Shown: positions 17,860-27,255, counted from the stretch's first letter. The stretch is 64,000 bases of DNA from Deltaproteobacteria bacterium (GCA_020444045.1 JAHLLS010000007.1:1-64000); one strand, 5' to 3'. The notes: generated from the letters alone by a model not told the origin. Numbers and translations: made by a program.

Positions 17860-18558
17860 ATGAGAGACACACCACAGCTGTTGGTTATCGCACCGCATCC
17901 AGACGACGAGGTGCTCGGTACGGCCGGCACCATTGCAAGGTTTGCTAAGCAGGGCGGAGATGTTACCGTTGGCACCATTGCCGCCCACATGCCGCCCCTT
18001 TATACCAAAGAGGTTCACGAACGCACGGTTGCCGAAGCCAAAAAGGCACACCGTTTACTGGGCGTTAAAAAATCAATTTTCCTGGACAACCCCGCCGTTC
18101 TATTGGGGAAAATCGACCTGCCGGAATTCAACGGCATGGTGTTCAACATTGTCAAAAGCGTTTCACCGGATATTCTGTTGATTCCATATGTCGACCGGCA
18201 TGTCGATCATCGACTGATATTTGAAGCCTGTATGGTGGCATCGCGTCCAGTTGATGTGGGGCGTAATATCAAAATTTGCGCCGCGTATGAGACGATTTCG
18301 GAAACCCATTGGAATGCGCCGCATCTCGAACCGAATTTTACGCCGAACTGGTGCGTCGACATCTCGGATTGCATCGACCTCAAAATCGATGCCATGCAGT
18401 GCTATCAAAGCCAATTGCAGACCTTTCCCCAGTCCAGGTCGGTTGAAGCCCTGAGGGCGCTGGCCTTGTTTCGGGGAAGTCAGGCCGGGATGGGATATGC
18501 CGAGGCGTTTCACATGCTGCGGATGTCGATGGCGCCGGATGAGATGTTTGTCCTCTGA
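17860..18558 (+). CDS. PIG-L/LmbE family N-acetylglucosamine deacetylase
   Basis: 232-aa zinc-dependent deacetylase that removes N-acetyl groups from GlcNAc-type sugars. The first zinc motif is APHPDDEVLG (His13, Asp15, Asp16, Glu17), and the second is VDRHVDHR (His114, Asp116, His117). The length is typical. Starts at ATG 17860 with AAGGTGA upstream. Its position between a GNAT and a WecA-like transferase suggests that it modifies a lipid- or nucleotide-linked amino sugar during glycan assembly. Confidence 0.88.
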   Translation: MRDTPQLLVIAPHPDDEVLGTAGTIARFAKQGGDVTVGTIAAHMPPLYTKEVHERTVAEAKKAHRLLGVKKSIFLDNPAVLLGKIDLPEFNGMVFNIVKSVSPDILLIPYVDRHVDHRLIFEACMVASRPVDVGRNIKICAAYETISETHWNAPHLEPNFTPNWCVDISDCIDLKIDAMQCYQSQLQTFPQSRSVEALRALALFRGSQAGMGYAEAFHMLRMSMAPDEMFVL

Positions 18559-18596
18559 TCAATAAGAACGCTGGATTTCAAAAGCACTCGAGCTAA

Positions 18597-19592
18597 ATGA
18601 ACTGGTTTTTCAATTTACTGATAGCACTATGCCTTGGAGCTGTCGGAGCTTGGTCGGTGATTAAAATCGGCGGAAGCTATGGTTTGATGGATCTTCCTGG
18701 CTACCGAAGTTCACATAACCGCCCCACACCAAAAGGGGGTGGTGTCGGCATCCCCCTTGCTTTTATCACAGCCAGTTTTCTAAACGCCATCCCGATCTCG
18801 TTGTGGCTTCCAACCACGATCATATCTGTGACCGGCATCGTCGATGATCGGATTGAGTTGTCAAAATCTTGGCGTTTACTGGTTCATTTTGCCTGCGCCC
18901 TGATTGTTCTTATTGGTGGAGACAATTCTTGGGGACCGGTGGCATTGAACCCGTTGCTGGGCTTGGCAATAGGCGCACTATTTATTGTCGGGACCGCCAA
19001 TTTCTTTAATTTCATGGACGGCATCAATGGCATTGCCGGGATATCAGCGGCCGTGGGGTTTAGTTTTTTGGCAGTCTACGGGATTCGACAGGGGGTACCC
19101 ACGCCTTATATCGTGGTAGACCTGTGCGTCGTGTTTGCATGTATCGGTTTTTTGCCTTTCAATATCCCGAATGCAAAAGTTTTTATGGGAGACGCGGGAA
19201 GCGTGTTCTTAGGGTTTCTATTTGCAACGATGGTTTGGGTATCCAACACGACCCTTCTCGGCGTTGTGACTTGCATCGCTTTTTTCTTTCTCATCTATGC
19301 GGATGCAGCGACAACTTTTGGAATTCGTTTTGCGCAAGGCGATCCTATAATGGTTGCGCACCGGCGACATCTGTACCAGGTGCTGGTCAACGAATTGGGT
19401 TTACCTCACTGGAAAGTCTCTTCTATTTATGGCATCATACAAATTTTGATTAGTATGATCGCTATCGTTCTTCAGAATATCAGCATGGCCGCGCTAATTA
19501 CCGGTATGACAGTTATGGGGGTACTTTTCATTGTTATCAGCGTTTTTCTTCACCGCAAGGCCGATCAGATGCCTTCTACCGGGTCTTTGTAG
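18597..19592 (+). CDS. Undecaprenyl-phosphate sugar-1-phosphate transferase (WecA/WbpL-like)
   Basis: 331-aa polyprenol-phosphate phosphoglycosyltransferase that starts lipid-linked synthesis by moving a sugar-1-phosphate (GlcNAc, QuiNAc or FucNAc type) onto undecaprenyl phosphate. Visible motifs: GGGVGIPLAF near the N-terminus, VDDR with Asp83 and Asp84, NFFNFMDGINGIAG with Asp141, VFMGDAGS with Asp198, and AHRRHLYQ (His254-His257). About ten membrane segments. It lies directly before the WbpM-like dehydratase, the usual pair WbpL-WbpM in O-antigen clusters. This is therefore the probable initiating enzyme for the cluster. Confidence 0.9.
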   Translation: MNWFFNLLIALCLGAVGAWSVIKIGGSYGLMDLPGYRSSHNRPTPKGGGVGIPLAFITASFLNAIPISLWLPTTIISVTGIVDDRIELSKSWRLLVHFACALIVLIGGDNSWGPVALNPLLGLAIGALFIVGTANFFNFMDGINGIAGISAAVGFSFLAVYGIRQGVPTPYIVVDLCVVFACIGFLPFNIPNAKVFMGDAGSVFLGFLFATMVWVSNTTLLGVVTCIAFFFLIYADAATTFGIRFAQGDPIMVAHRRHLYQVLVNELGLPHWKVSSIYGIIQILISMIAIVLQNISMAALITGMTVMGVLFIVISVFLHRKADQMPSTGSL

Positions 19593-19597
19593 CCATC

Positions 19598-21553
19598 ATG
19601 AAAAATAAACTGTTTCTTTATCGCAACCTCGTGAGCGTGATGGCAGTGGATGTCCTCATATTTTCCGCTGCTTTTTATTGTGCGCATCTGGTTCGATTTG
19701 ATTTCAATATTCCTAATCATTTCTTATCGGTTTTCTGGCGGATTCTGCCGGTTGTCATTTTTATTAAACTGGTCCTTTTTTATTGGTTCGATCTGTATCG
19801 CGGCATGTGGCGCTACACCGGACTTTCCGATCTTTTTAATATTATCAAGGCCACCAGTCTGAGTTCATTAGCGGTCATTGCCGTCATTCTTTACAGCACC
19901 CGTTTTGACAGCTCTCGATTCGAAGGCTTTTCCCGGTCGGTTTTTATCATTGACTGGTGCTTTACGATTTTCCTCGTTGCATTGTTTAGGCTGGCGGTGC
20001 GTTTGTATTACGATTATTTTGAAGATATCCGATCCGGTCGCTTATCACCGGGCTTCTTTAGCTTGTTGGGCAAAAAACAAATCGGTCAGAAAAAACTGCT
20101 CATTATTGGTGCCGGAAACTGTGGAGAAAAAATTTTTCGTGAAATACACAACAATACCTCTCTTCGTTACAAAGTTATCGGTTTCATGGATGACAACCCT
20201 GCCAAAAGAGGCTTAAAAATACACGGCATTCCGGTCCTCGGGTACATTGATGAGCTTGAGTCGACGGCCAAGCGTTTGAAAGCTGATGAACTTCTTATTG
20301 CGATACCCTCGGCCAGTTCAACGGTAATGCGCAATGTTGTCGATAAGTGCAAAAAAACTGGGTTGCCGTTCAAAACCATACCTGGTTATGGCGAATTGAT
20401 CGACGGCCGCGTGTCGATTAATTCTATCCGGGAAGTTGATTATCGAGACTTGATGCGGAGAGAAACCGTCCATCTTGAGGAAGAACGGATCGGTGCATAC
20501 CTGAAAAATACAACCATTCTGGTAACAGGGGCCGGCGGTTCGATCGGATCTGAGCTATGCCGACAGATTTCACGATTTAATCCGGAGAGTATCATTCTAT
20601 TCGAAAGAGCGGAAAGCCCCCTCTATGAAATCGAACTGGAACTCAAACGCCTTTATCCTGAAATCAACACCATACCAATCCTTGGGGACATCCTTGATGA
20701 AACATTACTCCGCCGTACCTTTGGGCAATACAGACCCTATACCGTTTTCCATGCCGCGGCATACAAACATGTACCCATGCTGGAGTTGCAACCCTGGCGG
20801 GCCATAGAAAATAATATCATTGGCACAACTCGGGTAATTGCAGCTGCCCGTGAGCATAAAACAGCCCGTTTTGTATTCGTTTCGACCGATAAAGCGGTTC
20901 GCCCAACCAATATCATGGGGGCAAGTAAGCGAATCGCTGAATTGATGATCCAGTGCCAGAAGGAATATCCCGGTGTCAGGACAAAATATATGATAGTCCG
21001 GTTTGGCAATGTATTTGGCAGTGTCGGCAGTGTTATCCCCTTATTCAAAAAACAAATCGCACAGGGTGGTCCCGTGACGGTAACCCATCCGGAAGTTACC
21101 CGTTACTTCATGACAATTCCCGAGGCTTGCCAGTTGATATTGCAAACCGGGGCGATGGGCAACGGTGGTGAAACCTATATTCTCGATATGGGAACAGCGA
21201 TTAAGATAGATGATATGGCGCGTGACCTGATACGGTTGTCGGGGTTTGAACCGGGTGTCGATATCGACATTCAATATATCGGCCTGAGGCCAGGCGAAAA
21301 ACTTTATGAAGAATTGATTACGGATGGCGAGGGGATTTTGCCCACGCAGCATAAAAAAATCATGGTGCTGAGCAGCGAGAGTTGCAATCTTGAAGCGTTG
21401 TCGGACCAGATTGCAACCCTTACTAAACTGGCTAAAGTTCATGATGCAGAAGGAATTCGCAGGCAGTTTGTCAAAATGGTTCCAGAATACCATCCAACCA
21501 TCCAATCGGATGAAAAAGCCGCATTGCAGACTCCCTATAGTGCCAATAGCTAA
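19598..21553 (+). CDS. Membrane-bound nucleotide-sugar 4,6-dehydratase (WbpM/CapD/PglF-like)
   Basis: 651 aa. About four N-terminal membrane segments, then a CoA-binding-like Rossmann domain (LLIIGAGNCGEKIFREI), then the catalytic extended SDR domain with ILVTGAGGSIGSELCRQI near residue 305. The Ser-Met-Lys form of the catalytic triad is seen at Ser429 (FVSTDKA) and in IMGASK (Met440, Lys444), as in WbpM, which makes UDP-4-keto-6-deoxy sugars from UDP-GlcNAc. It starts five bases after the preceding WecA-like gene. The full length argues for a functional two-domain enzyme. Confidence 0.92.
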   Translation: MKNKLFLYRNLVSVMAVDVLIFSAAFYCAHLVRFDFNIPNHFLSVFWRILPVVIFIKLVLFYWFDLYRGMWRYTGLSDLFNIIKATSLSSLAVIAVILYSTRFDSSRFEGFSRSVFIIDWCFTIFLVALFRLAVRLYYDYFEDIRSGRLSPGFFSLLGKKQIGQKKLLIIGAGNCGEKIFREIHNNTSLRYKVIGFMDDNPAKRGLKIHGIPVLGYIDELESTAKRLKADELLIAIPSASSTVMRNVVDKCKKTGLPFKTIPGYGELIDGRVSINSIREVDYRDLMRRETVHLEEERIGAYLKNTTILVTGAGGSIGSELCRQISRFNPESIILFERAESPLYEIELELKRLYPEINTIPILGDILDETLLRRTFGQYRPYTVFHAAAYKHVPMLELQPWRAIENNIIGTTRVIAAAREHKTARFVFVSTDKAVRPTNIMGASKRIAELMIQCQKEYPGVRTKYMIVRFGNVFGSVGSVIPLFKKQIAQGGPVTVTHPEVTRYFMTIPEACQLILQTGAMGNGGETYILDMGTAIKIDDMARDLIRLSGFEPGVDIDIQYIGLRPGEKLYEELITDGEGILPTQHKKIMVLSSESCNLEALSDQIATLTKLAKVHDAEGIRRQFVKMVPEYHPTIQSDEKAALQTPYSANS

Positions 21554-21575
21554 ATCTTCACAGGATACCGGACGA

Positions 21576-22745
21576 ATGAATCAAACACGTCGTCACAGAG
21601 TGGAAATATTGCAACAACGAGGTGTTATTATCCCCACACCTGAAACCGTTGAAATCGAAACGCATGTCAATCTCGATCGACTGTCAGGCGGCGTCCTCCT
21701 CCATTCCGGGACCAAGCTCTTCGGGGATCAAACGATGATTTCCCAAAATTGTGATATCGGTCGTGAGGGGCCCGTGACAATTCAGGACTGTTATGTTGGA
21801 CCGGGCGTCCAATTAAAAGCCGGCTATTTCAAAAATGCAGTTTTTCTGGAAGGCGCATCACTCGGCTATGGAGCACACGTGCGGGAAGGGACTATTCTTG
21901 AGGAGCAGGCCAGCACCGCGCATTGTGTTGGTTTGAAACAAACCATTCTCATGCCTTTTGTGACCCTCGGTAGCTTGATCAATTTCTGTGACGGTATGAT
22001 GGCCGGCGGTACCAGCCGCGAGGATCACAGCGAGGTGGGAAGTTCGTTCATTCATTTTAATTTCACCCCCAATCAGGACAAGGCCACGCCCTCTCTTTTG
22101 GGCGATGTGCCGAATGGTGTGATGATGAACCAGCGCCCGATTTTCATGGGCGGGCAGGGCGGTCTTGTGGGCCCATGCCGGATTGCTTACGGTACCGTCA
22201 GTGCCGCCGGCACGATTGTACGGAAGGATCAGCTAAAACCGGATCATTTGATTATAGGTGGGGCAGGGAAGGGGGGCAGTATTCCCTGGAAGGCTGGGAG
22301 CATCGGCGTTTCCACTAGAATCCTCAAGAATAACCTGATTTACATCGGCAACCTTTTCGCTTTGAGAGAGTGGTATCGCCATATACGCCGGATATTCATT
22401 TCCAGTCGTTTTCCGGAAGCCCTTTGGCAGGGACTTATCAAAACGCTTGATCTGGGGATGGATGAACGGTTTAAGAGGCTTAGAGCCTATATAAATGGAA
22501 TAGGTGAATTGACACTTGCGGACCAGTATAGTGTTTTTGAGCAGCAATATCATAAGCGGGATCAAGATTTGGGGGATATAGAACTGCGGGACCAATTCAT
22601 GCACCAATTGGAACTGTTCAAATCACAACATGATAACTACGTCGAAACGATCAAGGCGCTGCCGTATGAAACTACCCAGATCGGGACCCTTTGGCTTCAG
22701 GGCGTTGTTGACAGAGTGGTATCAGATGGTGGTTTGGCGAGTTAG
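21576..22745 (+). CDS. Left-handed beta-helix protein, UDP-GlcNAc pyrophosphorylase-related
   Basis: 389 aa. Hexapeptide repeats run through roughly residues 35-215, with glycine-rich turns such as REGPVTIQDCYVGPGVQLKAG, similar to the C-terminal acetyltransferase helix of GlmU-type proteins. The C-terminal ~130 residues are helical and charged. No nucleotidyltransferase domain precedes the helix in this frame, so it is GlmU-like only in its helix. Immediately before glmM, it probably works on UDP-GlcNAc supply, though no catalytic proof is visible. ATG 21576 is chosen with AGGAT upstream; a longer frame from 21390 would overlap the dehydratase. Confidence 0.68.
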   Translation: MNQTRRHRVEILQQRGVIIPTPETVEIETHVNLDRLSGGVLLHSGTKLFGDQTMISQNCDIGREGPVTIQDCYVGPGVQLKAGYFKNAVFLEGASLGYGAHVREGTILEEQASTAHCVGLKQTILMPFVTLGSLINFCDGMMAGGTSREDHSEVGSSFIHFNFTPNQDKATPSLLGDVPNGVMMNQRPIFMGGQGGLVGPCRIAYGTVSAAGTIVRKDQLKPDHLIIGGAGKGGSIPWKAGSIGVSTRILKNNLIYIGNLFALREWYRHIRRIFISSRFPEALWQGLIKTLDLGMDERFKRLRAYINGIGELTLADQYSVFEQQYHKRDQDLGDIELRDQFMHQLELFKSQHDNYVETIKALPYETTQIGTLWLQGVVDRVVSDGGLAS

Positions 22746-22824
22746 TCTGATTCTAAACCCTCCACGCAATCATAGTTTAACGCGACTGATTCTACCGATA
22801 ATAGATAAAGGATAACGGGGGGCT

Positions 22825-24180
22825 ATGGGCGAATTTTTCGGCACGGACGGCATACGCGGTCGGGCGAACCAATACCCGCTGACACCTGAAATGGCGGTGC
22901 GCATTGGTCGCGCCATTGGCATTATTTTCGGGGATGCCAACGGCGGACCTCCCATTATCATCGGGCGGGACACGCGGCGTTCGGGTAAAATGCTGGAAGC
23001 CGCTGTAGCGGCCGGTATTTGCTCGGCCGGTACAAATGTATTGCTGAGCAGGATTATTCCAACCCCCGGTGTTGCTTTTTTAACACGACATCAAGGTGCC
23101 GCGGCCGGAGTGGTCATCTCGGCCTCCCACAACCCGTATGAAGATAACGGCATCAAACTATTCAACCAAGAAGGCGTAAAACTTTCTGATCGGGAAGAAA
23201 CCCAGATTGAAACCCTAATTCGGGAGGATCCATCTGAAGGTTTGAAGGATGCGTTGGGTTATCAGGTGGGGTCCATTCAAACCATGAAGGGTTCCCGCAA
23301 GCAGTATCTGTCCTTTCTGCTTCGATCCATCCCTGCAGATTTCAATCTGAATGGTATGAAAATTGTGCTGGATTGCTCGAACGGTGCTGCTTCAGCCATT
23401 GCTCCCAACCTTTTTGATACACTGGGGGCTGATTTGACGGTGTTGAGCAACCAGCCGAATGGAACCAATATCAATCACGAGTGCGGTTCTGAACACCCCG
23501 TAACACTGTGCCGCAAAGTGCTTGAAATCGGTGCGGATCTGGGGTTGGCATTCGATGGTGATGTCGATCGCATGATTGCCGTCGATGAATCCGGCACTGT
23601 CATTACCGGCGACCAACTCCTGGCTATTGGAGCCCGGTTTCTCTACGGCCGCGGACAGTTGTGGAATAACGTGCTGGTTTCAACCGTGATGAGCAATATA
23701 GGGCTCAAAGAATGCCTTCAATCCATCGGCATCCGACACTTTGCCAGCGATGTGGGCGATCGCCATGTCATTGAAAAAATGACGGACTGCGAAGCCGCTC
23801 TCGGTGGTGAAGATTCAGGGCATATTATCTACCGCGCCTACCACACGACGGGTGACGGGCTGTTGAGTGCTCTTAAGCTGGTCGAAGCGATGAAAGAGGA
23901 AGACCGATCGTTGTCGGCCATGGCGAGGTTCATGACGGTCTACCCGCAAACATTGATCAATGTGCCTGTCAACGAAAAGCCGGCAATCGCGACACTTGTC
24001 CCTGTCACGGATACCATTCGGGAGGAGGAGCAAAAGCTTGGGGATCGGGGGAGGGTGCTGGTGCGCTATTCCGGTACGCAGCAGATCTGTCGTGTGATGG
24101 TGGAAGGCCCCACCAAAGAGGCCGCAGAAAAGAGTGCCCAGAATATTGCCATTGCCATTGCTGACGCCATCGGCCAATAG
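22825..24180 (+). CDS. glmM: Phosphoglucosamine mutase
   Basis: 451-aa alpha-D-phosphohexomutase converting glucosamine-6-phosphate to glucosamine-1-phosphate for UDP-GlcNAc, used in peptidoglycan, LPS and the glycans of this cluster. FGTDGIRG at residues 5-12 is the GlmM N-terminal motif. The phosphoserine loop is ISASHNPYEDNGIK with Ser101; the metal loop is FDGDVDRM; the phosphate-binding loop is RYSGTQQ. A strong GGGGGG lies before ATG 22825. The stop codon TAG is the first three bases of a 145-bp imperfect palindrome (24178-24322). Confidence 0.93.
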   Translation: MGEFFGTDGIRGRANQYPLTPEMAVRIGRAIGIIFGDANGGPPIIIGRDTRRSGKMLEAAVAAGICSAGTNVLLSRIIPTPGVAFLTRHQGAAAGVVISASHNPYEDNGIKLFNQEGVKLSDREETQIETLIREDPSEGLKDALGYQVGSIQTMKGSRKQYLSFLLRSIPADFNLNGMKIVLDCSNGAASAIAPNLFDTLGADLTVLSNQPNGTNINHECGSEHPVTLCRKVLEIGADLGLAFDGDVDRMIAVDESGTVITGDQLLAIGARFLYGRGQLWNNVLVSTVMSNIGLKECLQSIGIRHFASDVGDRHVIEKMTDCEAALGGEDSGHIIYRAYHTTGDGLLSALKLVEAMKEEDRSLSAMARFMTVYPQTLINVPVNEKPAIATLVPVTDTIREEEQKLGDRGRVLVRYSGTQQICRVMVEGPTKEAAEKSAQNIAIAIADAIGQ

Positions 24181-24322
24181 AAGCATCTCAAAATTGTCTT
24201 TTCACCCGATATCTGCGTTAAAGCCTCGCCCCAAGTCCTCGACATACTGGAGTATGCCTGCGGGTTGGCTCTCGACTTTGCCTTGATCTCGGGCGAAAAT
24301 CCTAATTTTGGGATTGCTTCTA
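24178..24322. repeat. 145-bp imperfect palindrome (ERIC/MITE-like)
   Basis: The ends TAGAAGCA (24178-24185) and TGCTTCTA (24315-24322) are inverted copies. Going inward, CAAAATT, TTTTC, CCCGA, ATC, AAAG and CCAA also match in inverted order, and the centre is CATACT-GG-AGTATG (24243-24256). Size and shape resemble ERIC-type intergenic repeats. The terminal TA suggests insertion at a TA site, as for Tc1/mariner/IS630-related MITEs. It touches the glmM stop codon. No second copy was seen in this window. Confidence 0.75.
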
Positions 24323-24363
24323 CAAACGCCAAGCTGGAGAACTTAAAGCTGAAACGATAAAAA

Positions 24364-24399
24364 CCCCCTGCCCTCGATCTAAGTGATCGGGGCAGGGGG
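24364..24399 (-). terminator. Rho-independent terminator for the BAX-inhibitor-like gene
   Basis: Arms CCCCCTGCCC-T-CGATC (24364-24379) and GATCGGGGCAGGGGG (24385-24399) pair with one bulged base. On the minus strand the stem is followed by TTTTTATC, a proper T-run, so it ends the gene at 24422-25150. In the plus direction there is no T-run, but the stem may still protect the end of the glmM transcript. Confidence 0.8.
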
Positions 24400-24421
24400 C
24401 TTGAAATTTCAGACGCGGCCG

Positions 24422-25150
24422 CTAGTCGCGGCGCCCGCCGAATATGTACAGCAGCATCAGAAACAGGTTGATGAAATCCAGATAGAGCGTCAAGGCACCG
24501 ACAATCGACCCTTTGCGGATGACCCCTGCATCCAGGCCGGCCGGCTGCGAAAGGGCCATGGCCTTCAGCTTCTGGGTATCGTAAGCTGTCAGGCCCACGA
24601 AAACGAGCACCCCGACGTAACTCACGATCATGGCCATGGCGGGGCTGCGCAGGAACATATTGACGACGGAAGCGATGATGATGCCGATCAATCCCATCAT
24701 CATAAACCCGCCCAGCGAGGTCAAATCCCGTTTGGTGGTCCATCCATAGAGACTGCAGGCCAGAAATGTCCCGGCACAGATAAAAAAGGTCGAGACAATG
24801 GATGACTGGGTAAAGATGATAAAGATGGAACTAAGCGTCGCTCCGTTAAGGGCGGCATAGGCGATGAACAAGGCCGTGGCGGTCGATGCCTGCATGCGCT
24901 GTACACGGGCGCTGATGGAAAAGACCAGGGCCAGTTCGGCGATGATCGCCCCATAAAACAGCATGGTGGGTTTCATTTGATTGCCGACGACTTGAAACAT
25001 CAATTGAAACAGATTGGCATTGTGGGCAAACAGGTAAGCTACAACGCCGGTAACGGCCAAGCCGGCGGCCATCCAGTTGTAGACACTACGCACAAACGTA
25101 TTAACATGCGTGATGGCTTCCTGATTTTGCATGGGTACGGAACGTTGCAT
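24422..25150 (-). CDS. BAX inhibitor-1/YccA-family membrane protein
   Basis: 242-aa protein with seven hydrophobic segments, from VRSVYNWMAAGLAVTGVVAYLF to LTLYLDFINLFLMLLYIFGGRR. The C-terminal pattern LTAYDTQKLK plus LYLDFINLFLMLLYI is the Bax1-I signature; the Asp pair (in AYDTQ and LYLDF) forms the pH-sensing site in structurally studied members. It is a probable calcium- or proton-leak type inner membrane protein, also reported to associate with FtsH in E. coli. ATG at 25150 with GGAGG five to six bases upstream. It reads convergently with glmM. Confidence 0.9.
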   Translation of the reverse strand: MQRSVPMQNQEAITHVNTFVRSVYNWMAAGLAVTGVVAYLFAHNANLFQLMFQVVGNQMKPTMLFYGAIIAELALVFSISARVQRMQASTATALFIAYAALNGATLSSIFIIFTQSSIVSTFFICAGTFLACSLYGWTTKRDLTSLGGFMMMGLIGIIIASVVNMFLRSPAMAMIVSYVGVLVFVGLTAYDTQKLKAMALSQPAGLDAGVIRKGSIVGALTLYLDFINLFLMLLYIFGGRRD

Positions 25151-25282
25151 TGAATCCTCCTTGCAATAAGTCAAAATTTAAGTTGTCAGAATATAACACA
25201 TCCGTTTAGGATTTCAATTCATGAAAGCGTCTTGGTGAGGATCTAAAATCAAAAGGACATCTTGAGAAAGATTCGTACGCCT

Positions 25283-25600
25283 ATGAAAGCTGATCGATTG
25301 TACCAGGAGTTGAAGGATCTTGCTGAAAAACTGGGAATAGAGGTCACCGAACAGAATTTTCGAGCGACCGGGGTAAGCGCTGTCAGCGGGTTGTGCAAGG
25401 TAAAAGGAAAATCGTTGTTCCTGATCGATAAGCATAAAAGTCTGCGAAAAAAAATCGAGATCCTTTCAGAATTCTTATCCGGGCTGCCATGCGGTGACAT
25501 ATTCATGCTGCCGGCAGTACGTGACCACTTGAGCCAATATGCGGAAGCGGACAGCTTATTTCCCAAAAGAGACCCGATCAAAACAGAGTCGTCCACCTAA
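25283..25600 (+). CDS. Small conserved protein of unknown function
   Basis: About 105 aa. Visible parts: an N-terminal amphipathic helix (ADRLYQELKDLAEKLGI), a beta-hairpin with GLCKVKGKSLFLIDKH, and a helical end (IEILSEFLSGLPCGD...MLPAVRDHL). This looks like a short alpha/beta protein found as a stand-alone conserved gene in several anaerobes, but no function is recognised. An upstream in-frame TTG 25262 has AGGA five bases before it and would add seven residues, so the start is open. It lies 44 bases before xseA, in the same direction. Confidence 0.6.
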   Translation: MKADRLYQELKDLAEKLGIEVTEQNFRATGVSAVSGLCKVKGKSLFLIDKHKSLRKKIEILSEFLSGLPCGDIFMLPAVRDHLSQYAEADSLFPKRDPIKTESST

Positions 25601-25644
25601 AAGTTTACATAATATATCTTATCAGACGTAAAAGGTAAATCGCC

Positions 25645-26991
25645 TTGGTTCCTTTTGACGATCATTCACCCACCATTTACACCGTATCGGAACTTACGCG
25701 GTGCATAAAGACCCTTCTGGAGCAAGAATTCCCCCTGGTCTGGCTTTCCGGTGAAATATCAAATTTGAGAACACCGGTATCCGGTCATCATTATTTTACG
25801 CTCAAAGACCAGCAGGCTCAGATCAGCGCCGTCATTTTCAAAGGCCCGGCCAAGCGGTTGAAATATCGTATTGAAAACGGCTTAGCCGTTGTCGGCCTGG
25901 GACGTTTGTCGGTATACGAACCCCGCGGAACCTATCAAATTTTATTCGAACATCTGGAACCGAAAGGGATCGGCGCCCTTCAGCTGGCCTTCGATCAAAT
26001 GAAAACGCGTCTTGAAGACGAAGGCTTATTCGCGGCGCATCATAAAAAAAAACTACCGGCACTGCCGCGCAAAATCCATATTATCACTTCGCCAAGCGGT
26101 GCCGTGGTGCACGACACGATCCAGATTATTCAACGGCGGTTCCCCAACATGCCCATCGTGGTGATTCCGACGCGTGTGCAAGGTGACACAGCCGAAAACG
26201 ACATCATTGCCGCCATCGACGTCCTCAACCGGCAGTCGGATGCTGAAATTGCCATTTTAGCGCGGGGTGGCGGTTCTCTGGAGGATTTGCAGCCATTTAA
26301 TTCGGAGCGCCTTGCCCGGGCTATTTTTCATTCGATGGTACCGATTGTTTCAGCAGTCGGTCACGAAACCGACTTCACCATCGCCGATTTTGTGGCGGAC
26401 CTACGGGCTCCCACACCATCGGCGGCAGCTGAAATGGCCGTACCGGAAAAGCACCACCTCCACCAGAAAATTCAGGAAATGACATCTCGCCTGACAGGAC
26501 AGATCGGTTCTGACATCACGCATTACCGATCCACGCTGAACCGTCTTGCGCGTCGTCTGCGCGACCCCAAACGACAGATTCAGGAGTTGCGCCTCAAACT
26601 GGATCACATCAATCAGCAGTTGTTGCGACGTTTTCACTACAAAATTGAAAATAAACGCGCTGCGCTGGACCACTTCATAACCCTTTTATACAGAATTCCC
26701 ATTCAAGAGAAACTGCTTTATTATCGACAAAAACTTCAACAATTAGACTCTAACATAATAAAAACAATGGAAATAAAAATCAGTAAAAATCAGACTCAAA
26801 AGCAAGCCTTGACATTACAGCTGGTGGCGTTAAACCCTTTGAATGTGTTGAAGCGGGGCTATAGCATTGTTCGTTCGCTCCCCGAAAAACAGGTCGTAAA
26901 AACGTCCAAATCCGTCATGATCGACCAACACGTTGAAATTCAGCTGTCTGCCGGCACCCTGCTCTGCCGTGTTGAAGGGAAACAAAATTAA
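25645..26991 (+). CDS. xseA: Exodeoxyribonuclease VII large subunit
   Basis: 448 aa. It degrades single-stranded DNA from both ends together with XseB in the cytoplasm. The N-terminal OB fold holds FPLVWLSGEISNLRTP and GHHYFTLKD. The catalytic domain holds PRKIHIITSPSGAVVHD, ILARGGGSLEDLQPFN and SAVGHETDFTIADFVADLRAPTPSAAAE. A coiled coil follows to the end. Starts at TTG 25645 with AAGG about nine bases upstream. The TAATG junction with xseB (one-base overlap) ensures co-translation. Confidence 0.95.
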   Translation: MVPFDDHSPTIYTVSELTRCIKTLLEQEFPLVWLSGEISNLRTPVSGHHYFTLKDQQAQISAVIFKGPAKRLKYRIENGLAVVGLGRLSVYEPRGTYQILFEHLEPKGIGALQLAFDQMKTRLEDEGLFAAHHKKKLPALPRKIHIITSPSGAVVHDTIQIIQRRFPNMPIVVIPTRVQGDTAENDIIAAIDVLNRQSDAEIAILARGGGSLEDLQPFNSERLARAIFHSMVPIVSAVGHETDFTIADFVADLRAPTPSAAAEMAVPEKHHLHQKIQEMTSRLTGQIGSDITHYRSTLNRLARRLRDPKRQIQELRLKLDHINQQLLRRFHYKIENKRAALDHFITLLYRIPIQEKLLYYRQKLQQLDSNIIKTMEIKISKNQTQKQALTLQLVALNPLNVLKRGYSIVRSLPEKQVVKTSKSVMIDQHVEIQLSAGTLLCRVEGKQN

Positions 26992-27230
26992 TGGCCAAGA
27001 AAACCTTTGAACAATCGCTGAGTGCCCTGGAAAAAATCGTCGATGAACTGGAATCCGGTGATTTGCCCCTCGAAAAGGCATTGAAAAAATTTGATGAGGG
27101 AATGGCGCTGTCCCGTCAGTGCAGCCGCATGCTCGATGAGACCGAAAAAAAAGTGACGCAACTTGTGGGTGAAACAATGGAATCCACGACTGAATCTCCT
27201 TTTGAAATCGATATCGACCATGAATCATGA
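26991..27230 (+). CDS. xseB: Exodeoxyribonuclease VII small subunit
   Basis: 79 aa. The signature FEQSLSALEKIVDELESGDLPLEKALKKFDEGM is evident. It binds the helical tail of XseA in a multimeric complex. ATG overlaps the XseA stop by one base. The acidic C-terminal tail (ESTTESPFEIDIDHES) is a little longer than in E. coli. The gene is followed by ispA, a frequent neighbour order (xseA-xseB-ispA-dxs). Confidence 0.95.
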   Translation: MAKKTFEQSLSALEKIVDELESGDLPLEKALKKFDEGMALSRQCSRMLDETEKKVTQLVGETMESTTESPFEIDIDHES

Positions 27231-27255
27231 AGATTGGCGTTGAAAAAGACGAAAG

